From Hydrogenophaga sp. (GTDB lineage: Bacteria > Pseudomonadota > Gammaproteobacteria > Burkholderiales > Burkholderiaceae_C), in the NCBI GenBank assembly GCA_018993155.1, contig JAGKSX010000040.1, positions 1 to 52,394 of the forward strand: a stretch of DNA of 52,394 bases, read 5' to 3'. Of the stretch, positions 45,028 through 52,394 are shown piece by piece. The position numbers and the translations under genes are program-made. The stretch's first letter is position 1. Each line of letters begins with the position of its first letter. The notes below the pieces were generated by a model that worked only from the letters and a program-made list of their open reading frames with translations, was not told the DNA's origin and did not search any database.

Positions 45028-45696
45028 ATGCACACCATCCGCGTCTGGGACCTGCCCACCCGTCTGTTCCACTGGCTGCTCGCGGCCTGCGTCATCGGGC
45101 TGATCGTCACCGGCAGCATCGGCGGCAACTGGATGAACTGGCACCTTCGCCTGGGTTATGCGGTGTTGACCCTGCTGCTGTTCCGCCTGGTCTGGGGCTT
45201 CATCGGCGGCCACTGGTCGCGCTTCACCCGCTTCATCTATGCACCCTCGTCTCTGGCAGCCTACCTCCGGGGACGGGGCCGGCCCGAGCACTCGGTGGGC
45301 CACAGCCCGCTGGGGGCGCTCTCCGTCTTCGCGCTCCTCTTGATCCTCGCCGCCCAGGTGGGCACCGGTCTCATGAGCGACGACGAAATCGCCTTCTTCG
45401 GCCCGCTGGTGCGCTTCGTCTCGGGCGAGACGGTATCGCTGGCGACCGGTTACCACAAGGAGATCGGCAAGCTCATCGTCTTCGTGCTCGTGGGCCTGCA
45501 CCTGCTGGCCATCGCCTACTACAAGTGGGTGAAGAAGCAAGGCCTCGTGCGGCCCATGATGGTGGGCGACAAGCAGCTGCCGGTACCCGTGCCCAGCACC
45601 CGCGACACGGCGGGCACGCGCCTGCTGGCCCTGGTGGTGCTGGGCCTGTGCACCGCGGCGGTGAGCTGGTTGGTCAGCCTGGGCAACGCCTTCTGA
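45028..45696 (+). CDS. cytochrome b561-family di-haem membrane protein
   Basis: The 222-residue protein has four main membrane helices plus a C-terminal one. Histidines placed to bind haem are seen at His15 (RLFHWLL), NWHLRLGY, GYHKEIGK and VGLHLLAI. It would oxidise quinol and pass electrons to a periplasmic acceptor, plausibly the divergent cytochrome c'. The start MHTIRVWDLPTRLFHW is the normal family beginning. Confidence 0.92.
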   Translation: MHTIRVWDLPTRLFHWLLAACVIGLIVTGSIGGNWMNWHLRLGYAVLTLLLFRLVWGFIGGHWSRFTRFIYAPSSLAAYLRGRGRPEHSVGHSPLGALSVFALLLILAAQVGTGLMSDDEIAFFGPLVRFVSGETVSLATGYHKEIGKLIVFVLVGLHLLAIAYYKWVKKQGLVRPMMVGDKQLPVPVPSTRDTAGTRLLALVVLGLCTAAVSWLVSLGNAF

Positions 45697-45773
45697 GGCG
45701 GCGGTCGGCCCATGCTGTCGTATAGTGGCAGCCACGCCACCCACCGGGCTTCGCGCCCGCTCTCCCCACCGCC

Positions 45774-46271
45774 ATGACCGACACCGGAACCGCCGTGATC
45801 TCGCTGAGACCGGCCCAGTTTCCCGACGACCTGCAGACCGTTCGCCAGCTCTTCCTGGAGTACCAGGCAGGACTGGGCATCGACCTGTGCTTCCAGGGCT
45901 TCGACGCCGAGCTCGCGGAACTGCCCGGCGCCTACGCCCCACCGGCGGGCACGCTGTTGCTGGCCTGCGTGGACGGTGAACCCGCCGGCTGCTGCGCCAT
46001 GCGCCCGCTCTACAACACCGACCACCTCAACGCCTGCGAGATGAAGCGCCTGTTCGTGCGCCCGGCCTTTCGCGGCTTTGGCCTGGGTCGCCTGCTGGTG
46101 GAGCGCGTGCTGTCGGACGGCCAGCTGTCGGGCTACACCACCATGCTGCTCGACACCCTGAGCGACATGGAAACGGCGCGCGCCCTGTACCAGGAGATGG
46201 GTTTTGTCGAGGTGGCGCCGTACTACCACAACCCCATTCCGGGTGCGCATTACCTCAAGGTCGATCTCTAG
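45774..46271 (+). CDS. GNAT-family N-acetyltransferase
   Basis: The 165-residue protein has the acetyl-CoA binding motif RLFVRPAFRGFGLGRLLVE and the C-terminal ARALYQEMGFVEVAPYY block. The substrate is unknown. A TATAGT hexamer at 45721 may be its -10 box, leaving a leader of about 45 bases. Confidence 0.9.
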   Translation: MTDTGTAVISLRPAQFPDDLQTVRQLFLEYQAGLGIDLCFQGFDAELAELPGAYAPPAGTLLLACVDGEPAGCCAMRPLYNTDHLNACEMKRLFVRPAFRGFGLGRLLVERVLSDGQLSGYTTMLLDTLSDMETARALYQEMGFVEVAPYYHNPIPGAHYLKVDL

Positions 46272-46290
46272 CCGGACAAGCGCCCACAAA

Positions 46291-46321
46291 AAAGCCGCCA
46301 GGTGGCGACACCGGCGGCTTT
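46291..46321. terminator. bidirectional intrinsic terminator
   Basis: AAAGCCGCC (46291-46299) and GGCGGCTTT (46313-46321) form a 9-pair stem with a 13-base loop, flanked by A and T runs, between the convergent acetyltransferase and peroxiredoxin genes. Confidence 0.85.
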
Positions 46322-46337
46322 CTTCATGGGTGGCGGA

Positions 46338-46850
46338 TCAGGCGCCGGCTTTGGCCTGGGCCAGCAGGGTGTCGGCGTCGCTCACCTCGAACTTGCCGGG
46401 GCCTTCGACGTTCAGCGACTGCACCACGCCGTCCTTGACCAGCATCGAGTAGCGGTTGCTGCGCAGGCCCATGCCGCGGCCGGTCAGGTCCAGGGTCAGG
46501 CCCGTGGCCTTGGCGAAATCGGCGCTGCCATCGGCCAGCATGCGCACCTTGTCGCCCGTCTTCTGGTCGCGCGCCCAGGCTCCCATCACGAAGGCGTCGT
46601 TCACGCTCAGGCACCAGATCTCGTCCACGCCCGCGGCCTTGAAGTCGGCGGCGTGCTGAACAAAGCCCGGCACGTGCTTGGCGGAACAGGTCGGCGTGAA
46701 CGCGCCGGGCAGCGCGAACACGGCGATCGTCTTGCCCGCCGACGCCTTCTGCACGTCCACCGGGTTCGGGCCGATGCTGCAGCCATTGCCTTCGACTTCG
46801 CTGTATTCCATCAGCGTGGCCGCCGGAATCTTGTCACCCACCTTGATCAT
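46338..46850 (-). CDS. peroxiredoxin, Prx5/type II class
   Basis: The 170-residue enzyme reduces peroxides through Cys55 in PGAFTPTCSAKHVPG, with the Thr and later Arg (GLRSNRYSMLV) of the active site present. The segment DEIWCLSVNDAFVMGAW is typical of the group. No glutaredoxin domain is fused. GAGGAG lies upstream of the ATG. It follows the terminator of the ribosomal block and is probably transcribed alone. Confidence 0.94.
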   Translation of the reverse strand: MIKVGDKIPAATLMEYSEVEGNGCSIGPNPVDVQKASAGKTIAVFALPGAFTPTCSAKHVPGFVQHAADFKAAGVDEIWCLSVNDAFVMGAWARDQKTGDKVRMLADGSADFAKATGLTLDLTGRGMGLRSNRYSMLVKDGVVQSLNVEGPGKFEVSDADTLLAQAKAGA

Positions 46851-46918
46851 GTCGTGCTCCTCGTTGTGTGGCCCGCAGGCCGTGGCTGGAAGGCCCGTTC
46901 ATGCCGGGCCGGAAAAAG

Positions 46919-46948
46919 AAAAAGCGACCGAATTGTCGGTCGCTTTTT
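46919..46948 (-). terminator. strong terminator of the S10 ribosomal block
   Basis: AAAAAGCGACCGA (46919-46931), a 4-base loop and TCGGTCGCTTTTT (46936-46948) form a 13-pair stem when the A/T arms are included. On the minus strand a GC stem of eight pairs is followed by five T, 30 bases after the rpsQ stop. Confidence 0.9.
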
Positions 46949-46978
46949 CGATCTGCGCTGCAAGCAACGCAATGGGGC

Positions 46979-47248
46979 TCAGACCAGCGCGGCCTTTTGC
47001 ACCAGTCGCGTGGCGACCCAGTTCTTGGTCTTGGACAGCGGACGGCTCTCGGTGATCTCGATCACGTCGCCCATCTTGTACTCGCTCTTTTCGTCGTGAG
47101 CGTGGTACTTGCTGGACTTCGCCACGATCTTGTCGTAGAGCTCGTGCTTCACACGGCGCTCCACCAACACCGTCACGGTCTTGGAACGCTTGTCGCTGAC
47201 CACCTTGCCAACCAAGGTGCGCTTGAGGGATGTTTTAGCTTCCGTCAT
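46979..47248 (-). CDS. rpsQ: ribosomal protein uS17
   Basis: An 89-residue OB-fold protein ([20 protein letters not shown], then [20 protein letters not shown]) of the small subunit. ATG at 47248 was chosen because the alternative GTG at 47254 overlaps the AAGGAG ribosome binding site. It is the last gene of the block here; the spc-type genes that follow in E. coli are absent. Confidence 0.97.
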   Translation of the reverse strand: MTEAKTSLKRTLVGKVVSDKRSKTVTVLVERRVKHELYDKIVAKSSKYHAHDEKSEYKMGDVIEITESRPLSKTKNWVATRLVQKAALV

Positions 47249-47257
47249 GGTCACTCC

Positions 47258-47464
47258 TTATTTGGCCGCGGCGGCGGCGCGCTGCTTCTCGGCCAGGATG
47301 GTCTTGGCGCGAGCGATCGCACGGCGGGTATCACCCAGCGTGGCGTTGTTGTTGAGTTGTTGAGTGGCTTTTTGCATGCGCAGACCGAAGTGGGCCTTTT
47401 GCAGTGCCTTCACTTCGGCTTCGAGGCCGGCCACATCCTTTTGGCGCAGTTCAGCAGTTTTCAT
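47258..47464 (-). CDS. rpmC: ribosomal protein uL29
   Basis: A 68-residue two-helix protein near the peptide exit tunnel ([20 protein letters not shown], then [17 protein letters not shown]). Nine bases separate its stop from the rpsQ start. Confidence 0.96.
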   Translation of the reverse strand: MKTAELRQKDVAGLEAEVKALQKAHFGLRMQKATQQLNNNATLGDTRRAIARAKTILAEKQRAAAAAK

Positions 47465-47480
47465 CTTGTGTTCTCCTGAA

Positions 47481-47897
47481 TCACTGACCCAACATGCGCG
47501 TCACGAACGTGGTGCGCAACGGAAGCTTGGCGGCCGCCAGCGTGAATGCCTCGCGCGCCAGCTGTTCGGGCACGCCCACGATTTCGTAGAGCACCTTGCC
47601 AGGCTGGATCTCGGCCACGTAGTACTCCACCGAACCCTTGCCGTTGCCCATACGAACTTCGGCAGGTTTCTGGGAGATCGGCTTGTCCGGGAAGACGCGG
47701 ATCCAGATGCGGCCGCCACGCTTCACGTGACGGGAGATCGCACGGCGTGCGGCCTCGATCTGGCGAGCCGTCAGACGACCGCGGTCGGTCGACTTCAGGC
47801 CGAAGTCGCCGAACGCGACGGTGGCACCACTGGTGGCGACGCCAGTATTGCGGCCTTTTTGTTCTTTACGGAACTTGCGGCGAGCAGGTTGCAACAT
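47481..47897 (-). CDS. rplP: ribosomal protein uL16
   Basis: The 138-residue protein has the typical start [17 protein letters not shown] and the loop [17 protein letters not shown] that reaches the peptidyl transferase region. Its start is two bases after the rpsC stop. Confidence 0.98.
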   Translation of the reverse strand: MLQPARRKFRKEQKGRNTGVATSGATVAFGDFGLKSTDRGRLTARQIEAARRAISRHVKRGGRIWIRVFPDKPISQKPAEVRMGNGKGSVEYYVAEIQPGKVLYEIVGVPEQLAREAFTLAAAKLPLRTTFVTRMLGQ

Positions 47898-47899
47898 GT

Positions 47900-48775
47900 T
47901 TATTCTCCTTTGCCGTCCGCAGCTGCAGATGCGGGCGCGGCGTCTTTGCGAACGCGCTTAACGGCGGGTTTGGTTTCGGTGCCGGTGGCTTCGGCAGGCT
48001 TGTCGCTGCCATCGGCCGGAGCGGCATTGGCGCCAGGGCGGCGAACTGCGGCGCGGGCAGGAGGACCTGCCGGACGCTCGCGGCGCGGACCGCGCGGGCG
48101 ACGCTCTTCTTCCACACGCGGCTCGGCCACCACGGGCGCATCGTTGCGGCCCAGGGTGTCGCCCTTGTAGACCCAGACCTTGACACCGATGATGCCGTAG
48201 GTGGTCTTGGCTTCGGACGTGCCGTAGTCGATGTCGGCGCGCAGGGTGTGAAGCGGCACGCGACCTTCGCGGTACCACTCGCAACGGGCGATTTCAATGC
48301 CGTTGAGACGACCCGACGACATGATCTTGATGCCCTGGGCGCCCAGGCGCATGGCGTTCTGCATCGCGCGCTTCATGGCGCGGCGGAACATGATGCGCTT
48401 TTCGAGCTGCTGCGTGATGCTGTCGGCGATCAGCTTGGCATCGATTTCGGGCTTGCGCACTTCTTCGATGTTGACCGCAACCGGCACGCCCAGCTTGGCG
48501 GCCAGTTCCTTCTTCAGCTTCTCGATGTCCTCGCCCTTCTTGCCGATCACCACGCCCGGACGCGCCGAGTAGATGGTGATGCGGGCGTTCTTGGCGGGGC
48601 GCTCGATCACGACGCGCGAAACGGCGGCGTTCTTCAGCTTGCCCTTAAGGTACTCGCGCACCTTGATGTCTTCGGCCAGCATGCCGGCGAAGTCACGGTT
48701 GCTCGCGTACCAGCGGCTGGCCCAGTTGCGGGAAACTGCGAGGCGGAACCCGGTGGGGTTGATTTTCTGTCCCAT
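47900..48775 (-). CDS. rpsC: ribosomal protein uS3 with long C-terminal tail
   Basis: The 291-residue protein has the N-terminal and KH domains ([20 protein letters not shown]) and the C-terminal domain ending near [14 protein letters not shown]. About 75 further residues rich in Arg, Pro, Ala and Lys extend beyond the E. coli protein (233 residues). S3 helps form the mRNA entry channel; the tail is probably disordered and basic. Confidence 0.97.
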   Translation of the reverse strand: MGQKINPTGFRLAVSRNWASRWYASNRDFAGMLAEDIKVREYLKGKLKNAAVSRVVIERPAKNARITIYSARPGVVIGKKGEDIEKLKKELAAKLGVPVAVNIEEVRKPEIDAKLIADSITQQLEKRIMFRRAMKRAMQNAMRLGAQGIKIMSSGRLNGIEIARCEWYREGRVPLHTLRADIDYGTSEAKTTYGIIGVKVWVYKGDTLGRNDAPVVAEPRVEEERRPRGPRRERPAGPPARAAVRRPGANAAPADGSDKPAEATGTETKPAVKRVRKDAAPASAAADGKGE

Positions 48776-48790
48776 ATTCCTGTGACCTCT

Positions 48791-49120
48791 TCAGTTGCCA
48801 ACCGTCACGTAGATGTGACACGTGGGTTTGCTGATGCGGTTGCCGCGGCCTTTGGCGCGGGCCGAGAAGCGCTTGAGCGTGGTGCCTTGCTCGACATAGA
48901 TGGTCTTGACCTTCAGTTCGTCGATGTCGGCGCCGTCGTTGTGTTCCGCGTTGGCGATGGCGGACTCAAGAGCTTTCTTGACGATGCCAGCGGCCTTCTT
49001 CTGCGTGAACGCCAGGATGTTGAGCGCCTGGTCGACCTTCTTGCCACGAATCAGGTCGGCAACCAGTCGGCCTTTGTCGACCGAGAGGCGAACGCCTCGA
49101 ACGATTGAACGGGTTTCCAT
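48791..49120 (-). CDS. rplV: ribosomal protein uL22
   Basis: A 109-residue protein with the family blocks [20 protein letters not shown] and the C-terminal [20 protein letters not shown], whose hairpin lines the exit tunnel. It sits between rpsS and rpsC as usual. Confidence 0.98.
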   Translation of the reverse strand: METRSIVRGVRLSVDKGRLVADLIRGKKVDQALNILAFTQKKAAGIVKKALESAIANAEHNDGADIDELKVKTIYVEQGTTLKRFSARAKGRGNRISKPTCHIYVTVGN

Positions 49121-49129
49121 GGTTAGTCC

Positions 49130-49405
49130 TTACTTCTTCGCTTTTTTGTCGGCCGGGTGGCCCTTGAACGTGCGCGTCAGCGAGAACTCGCCGAGCTTGT
49201 GTCCCACCATCTGATCGGTGATGTACACGGGCACGTGCTGCTTGCCGTTGTGCACGGCGATGGTCAGGCCGATGAAATCGGGCAGGATCATCGAGCGGCG
49301 CGACCAGGTCTTGACGGGCTTTTTGTCCTTGGTGGCTTGGGCTTTTTCAACCTTGGCCAGCAGGTGGTGGTCGACAAACGGACCTTTTTTGAGTGAGCGA
49401 GTCAT
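49130..49405 (-). CDS. rpsS: ribosomal protein uS19
   Basis: A 91-residue small-subunit protein: [19 protein letters not shown], then [20 protein letters not shown] and [12 protein letters not shown]. The start is 12 bases after the rplB stop. Confidence 0.98.
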   Translation of the reverse strand: MTRSLKKGPFVDHHLLAKVEKAQATKDKKPVKTWSRRSMILPDFIGLTIAVHNGKQHVPVYITDQMVGHKLGEFSLTRTFKGHPADKKAKK

Positions 49406-49417
49406 GTTGTCAACCCT

Positions 49418-50242
49418 TTACTTCTTGCGACGCGAGACGATCATCGACTGCGTGCGGCGGTTGTTGCGGGTGCGATAGCCCTTGGTCAGGTTGCCCCACG
49501 GATCCACCGGAGCGCGGCCTTCGCCGGTCTTGCCTTCACCACCACCGTGCGGGTGGTCGATCGGGTTCATCGCGGTACCGCGAACGGTCGGGCGGATGCC
49601 CATGTGACGCTTCACACCGGCCTTGCCCAACTGGCGCAGGCTGTGTTCCTGGTTGGACACTTCGCCGATGGTGGCGCGGCAATCCACGTGGACCTTGCGC
49701 ACTTCACCAGAGCGCATGCGCACCTGGGCGTAGATGCCTTCGCGGGCCAGCAGCACGGCCGAAGCACCGGCGGAACGGGCGATTTGCGCGCCCTTGCCGA
49801 CCTGCAGCTCGATGCAGTGGATGGTCGAGCCGACCGGGATGTTGCGGATCGGCAGCGTGTTGCCCACGCGGATCGGCGACTCCGAGCCGGACAGCAGGGT
49901 CGCGCCCACTTCAACGCCACGGGGGGCGATGATGTAGCGGCGCTCGCCGTCGGCGTAGCACAGCAGCGCGATGTGCGCCGTGCGGTTCGGGTCGTACTCG
50001 ATGCGCTCGACCTTGGCCGGGATGCCATCCTTGTTGCGACGGAAATCAACCACACGGTAGTGGTGCTTGTGACCACCGCCCTTGTGGCGGGTGGTGATGT
50101 GACCGTTGTTGTTGCGACCGGCCTTCTGGAACTGGGGCTCCAGCAGGGGCGCAAAACCCGCACCCTTGTGCAGTTGGTCACGCGTGACCTTCACCATGCC
50201 GCGACGGCCTGGCGAAGTCGGTTTCATCTTGATGACTGCCAT
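49418..50242 (-). CDS. rplB: ribosomal protein uL2
   Basis: The 274-residue protein has the conserved C-terminal [20 protein letters not shown] region, read here as [20 protein letters not shown], with the His important for peptidyl transfer. It contacts 23S rRNA at the subunit interface. Confidence 0.98.
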   Translation of the reverse strand: MAVIKMKPTSPGRRGMVKVTRDQLHKGAGFAPLLEPQFQKAGRNNNGHITTRHKGGGHKHHYRVVDFRRNKDGIPAKVERIEYDPNRTAHIALLCYADGERRYIIAPRGVEVGATLLSGSESPIRVGNTLPIRNIPVGSTIHCIELQVGKGAQIARSAGASAVLLAREGIYAQVRMRSGEVRKVHVDCRATIGEVSNQEHSLRQLGKAGVKRHMGIRPTVRGTAMNPIDHPHGGGEGKTGEGRAPVDPWGNLTKGYRTRNNRRTQSMIVSRRKK

Positions 50243-50244
50243 GA

Positions 50245-50559
50245 TTAAACGCCCTCTCCGCCGAAGTTCAGCTCTTGACCCGGCATCAGCGTCACATAGG
50301 CCTTGCGAACGTGGTCGCGACGACCGACGGTCTTGCCAAAGCGCTTGGACTTGCCCTTCTGGTTGAGCACGGAAACGCCCTTGACCTGGACCTTGAACAT
50401 CAGTTCAACGGCCGCCTTGATCTCGGGCTTGGAGGCATCACGCAACACCTTGAACATCACGGCGTTGGTTTGCTCGGCAACCTGGGTGGCCTTCTCGGAC
50501 ACGATCGGTGCCACGAGGACCTGCATCAGGCGACCTTCGTCGTATTTCGTGACGCTCAT
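50245..50559 (-). CDS. rplW: ribosomal protein uL23
   Basis: A 104-residue protein ([20 protein letters not shown], then [20 protein letters not shown]) at the tunnel exit, where trigger factor and SRP dock. Its ATG overlaps the rplD stop by four bases. Confidence 0.97.
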   Translation of the reverse strand: MSVTKYDEGRLMQVLVAPIVSEKATQVAEQTNAVMFKVLRDASKPEIKAAVELMFKVQVKGVSVLNQKGKSKRFGKTVGRRDHVRKAYVTLMPGQELNFGGEGV

Positions 50560-51176
50560 GCGAACATCTCCTTGAGCTGGTCGATCGCCGCCTTGGTGAC
50601 GATGACCTTCTTGTAATGCACCAGCGACAGCGGATCGGCGTAACGCGGCTCGACCACCAGCACGTTGGGCAGGTTGCGCGAAGCCAGGTACAGGTTCTCG
50701 TCGACTTCCTCGGCGATCACCAGCACCGATTGCAGGTTCATGGCTTTGAATTTGTCGGCCAGCTGCTTGGTCTTGGGCGAGTCCACCTTCAGGGAATCGA
50801 CCACGGCCAGACGGCCTTCACGCACGAGCTGCGAGAAGATGGACGCCATGCCGGCGCGGTACATCTTCTTGTTGAGCTTCTGGGTGAAGTTTTCGTCAGG
50901 GCTGTTCGGGAAAATGCGACCACCCCCGCGCCACAGCGGCGAAGACGTCATACCGGCGCGTGCGCGGCCAGTGCCCTTCTGCTTGAACGGCTTCTTGGTC
51001 GAGTGCTTGACCATCTGGCGGTCTTTTTGTGCACGCGTACCTTGACGGGCGTTTGCCTGATAAGCCACCACGAGCTGGTGGATCAGGGCTTCGTTGTAGT
51101 CGCGACCAAACACGGTCTCGGGCACGTCCACGTTGGACGAGGCTTGACCCTGGTCGTTCAGGAGTTCAACTTGCAT
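50556..51176 (-). CDS. rplD: ribosomal protein uL4
   Basis: The 206-residue protein has the tunnel loop region [20 protein letters not shown] and [20 protein letters not shown]. In E. coli L4 represses its own operon; no matching leader is evident here. The ATG shares one base with the rplC stop (TGATG). Confidence 0.97.
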   Translation of the reverse strand: MQVELLNDQGQASSNVDVPETVFGRDYNEALIHQLVVAYQANARQGTRAQKDRQMVKHSTKKPFKQKGTGRARAGMTSSPLWRGGGRIFPNSPDENFTQKLNKKMYRAGMASIFSQLVREGRLAVVDSLKVDSPKTKQLADKFKAMNLQSVLVIAEEVDENLYLASRNLPNVLVVEPRYADPLSLVHYKKVIVTKAAIDQLKEMFA

Positions 51177-51850
51177 CAGTTTGCTCCCTTGCCGGATTTG
51201 GCCTTGATGGCGGGACGCACGGTCACGAAACCGCCGTTGGAGCCAGGAACGGCACCGCGGATCATGAGCAGTTGACGGGTTTCGTCCACGCGCACGATGT
51301 CGAGGTTCTGGATGGTCTTGGTCACATCGCCCATGTGCCCGGTCATCTTCTTGCCGGGGAACACGCGACCCGGATCCTGGGCCATGGAGATGGAGCCCGG
51401 CACGTTGTGCGAACGGCTGTTGCCGTGCGAGGCGCGCTGCGAGCTGAAGTTGTGGCGCTTGATGGTGCCGGCGAAGCCTTTACCGATCGAGGTGCCTTGC
51501 ACGTCCACCTTCTGACCCGCCGCGAAGATCGCGTTGGGGGCGACCACGGCACCGGGCTGGTACTGGGCAGCGACGTCGGAGGCGACACGGAATTCCTGGA
51601 TGATTTCACCCGCTTCGACACCGGCCTTGGCCAGATGGCCCGCTTCGGGCTTGGTCACGCGGGAGGCACGGCGGGCACCAAAGGTGACCTGCAGCGCATC
51701 GTAGCCGTCATGGGCCAGGGTTTTGACCTGCGTCACACGGTTGTTCGACACATCGACCACCGTGACAGGCACTGCGTCCCCGTCATCGGTGAACAGACGC
51801 ATCATGCCCACCTTGCGACCCAACAACCCGAGGGAGTTGCTAAGACTCAT
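51176..51850 (-). CDS. rplC: ribosomal protein uL3
   Basis: The 224-residue protein begins [20 protein letters not shown] and has the extended loop [20 protein letters not shown], whose Gln is the usual PrmB methylation site. The ATG at 51850 follows GGAG-like GGAGAAAACA; the longer upstream frame has no family similarity. A likely promoter precedes it. Confidence 0.97.
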   Translation of the reverse strand: MSLSNSLGLLGRKVGMMRLFTDDGDAVPVTVVDVSNNRVTQVKTLAHDGYDALQVTFGARRASRVTKPEAGHLAKAGVEAGEIIQEFRVASDVAAQYQPGAVVAPNAIFAAGQKVDVQGTSIGKGFAGTIKRHNFSSQRASHGNSRSHNVPGSISMAQDPGRVFPGKKMTGHMGDVTKTIQNLDIVRVDETRQLLMIRGAVPGSNGGFVTVRPAIKAKSGKGAN

Positions 51851-51972
51851 TGTTTTCTCCGTTCCCGACTTCAATTGGCCGGGGCTGATGGTGCGGAACC
51901 GAGGCTCCGCGCTAAGGGCCGATGATTCAGGATCAAACGGCACCACGAAATCTCCGGCCAGAAGCCGGAAAG

Positions 51973-52008
51973 CCCGCCAGTATAACCGGCGGGCTTTTTC
52001 TCTGCAAG
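51973..52008 (-). promoter_or_regulatory. internal S10-block promoter embedded in a hairpin before rplC
   Basis: On the minus strand TTGCAG (52008-52003) and TATACT (51985-51980) are 17 bases apart, a good sigma-70 promoter. The -10 box lies in the loop of a perfect 7-pair hairpin GCCCGCC/GGCGGGC (51973-51979 with 51989-51995). Transcripts from here would start near the distal arm, while read-through from rpsJ would contain the whole hairpin. A second hairpin TCCGGC/GCCGGA (51953-51970) follows. The gap from 51851 to 52049 holds no gene. Confidence 0.6.
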
Positions 52009-52049
52009 CACCACTGGGCGACTGGCCCGACGGTGCTCAAGCGAGAAGC

Positions 52050-52364
52050 TTATTGCAGCTTGATCTCGACGTCCACGCCAGCCGGCAGGTCGAGCTTCAT
52101 CAGGGCGTCGACCGTCTTGTCGGTCGGGTCCACGATGTCCATCAGACGCTGGTGGGTGCGGATTTCGAGCTGGTCGCGGCTGGTCTTGTTGACGTGCGGC
52201 GAGCGCAGGATGTCGAAACGCTTCATGCGGGTCGGCAGGGGCACGGGGCCCTTGACGATCGCGCCGGTGCGCTTGGCGGTGTCAACGATCTCGGCGGCCG
52301 AGCTGTCGATCAGCTTGTAGTCGAAAGCCTTGAGGCGGATGCGGATTTTTTGCTTGGTGGACAT
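52050..52364 (-). CDS. rpsJ: ribosomal protein uS10
   Basis: The 104-residue protein is full length, with the NusE/S10 loop region [20 protein letters not shown]. It also acts in antitermination with NusB. AAGGAG precedes the ATG at 52364, nine bases after the tuf stop. Confidence 0.98.
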   Translation of the reverse strand: MSTKQKIRIRLKAFDYKLIDSSAAEIVDTAKRTGAIVKGPVPLPTRMKRFDILRSPHVNKTSRDQLEIRTHQRLMDIVDPTDKTVDALMKLDLPAGVDVEIKLQ

Positions 52365-52373
52365 GCCCGCTCC

Positions 52374-52394
52374 TTAAGCAATGATTTTTGCGAC
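52374..52394 (-). CDS. tuf: elongation factor Tu, last six codons only
   Basis: The minus strand at the right edge encodes VAKIIA followed by TAA. EF-Tu in this group ends GAGVVAKI-x-x, and tuf normally precedes rpsJ, so the fragment is very likely the end of tuf. Nothing more can be seen. Confidence 0.75.
   Translation of the reverse strand, partial: VAKIIA

Overview
The window is GC-rich DNA from a betaproteobacterium, most likely a Comamonadaceae member close to Hydrogenophaga. This rests on the layout of the S10 ribosomal block, the atp operon, the transaminase-ybeD-lipB-lipA run and the regulatory PTS genes, together with strong G/C third-position bias. The genus is inferred, not proven. 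No gene-free stretch exceeds about 300 bases, and I see no insertion sequence, prophage, CRISPR array or origin.

Region 1 (1-7256) is the promoter-proximal part of an aryl-polyene-type (lipid/polyketide pigment) operon on the minus strand: acyl carrier protein, ketosynthase, second acyl carrier protein, membrane protein, AMP-ligase, dehydratase, acyltransferase, LolA-like protein and an MMPL exporter cut by the left edge. Nearly all junctions are 4-base overlaps. A 26-codon leader ORF with an ideal ribosome binding site overlaps the first gene. A PAP2-family membrane protein diverges from it.

Region 2 (8048-18461) has a chemoreceptor and then an uncharacterised catabolic locus. A minus-strand operon encodes a complete TRAP transporter, a TRZ/ATZ-type amidohydrolase, an Asp/Glu/hydantoin racemase-family protein lacking both expected catalytic cysteines, and a dihydropyrimidinase-type hydrolase. 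A GntR/FCD regulator and a fumarylacetoacetate-hydrolase-family enzyme diverge from it, and a cupin protein converges on its end. This is the best candidate for an undescribed pathway; its substrate is unknown.

Region 3 (18663-24575) holds tRNA-Arg(CCG), a membrane-anchored di-domain cytochrome c5, an SnoaL-like / YheT-like hydrolase / unknown operon, a LemA-TPM-TPM envelope operon and a cyclic-nucleotide-binding-domain protein.

Region 4 (24652-35871) is the full atpIBEFHAGDC operon with its promoter and terminator, then divergently a class IV transaminase, a YbeD-like protein, lipB, lipA and an AraC-type regulator.

Region 5 (35925-46850) carries an EamA transporter, a minus-strand run lipoprotein-MFS-EIIA(Man)-HPr-Enzyme I (a PTS without permease), a class III CoA-transferase, two thioredoxin-fold proteins, a DUF4197 protein, a divergent cytochrome c' / cytochrome b561 pair, an acetyltransferase and a peroxiredoxin. 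The cytochrome c' leader can fold so that its ribosome binding site is fully paired.

Region 6 (46919-52394) is the S10 ribosomal block from the end of tuf through rpsJ, rplC, rplD, rplW, rplB, rpsS, rplV, rpsC, rplP, rpmC and rpsQ. It ends in a strong terminator, and a likely internal promoter sits inside a hairpin between rpsJ and rplC.
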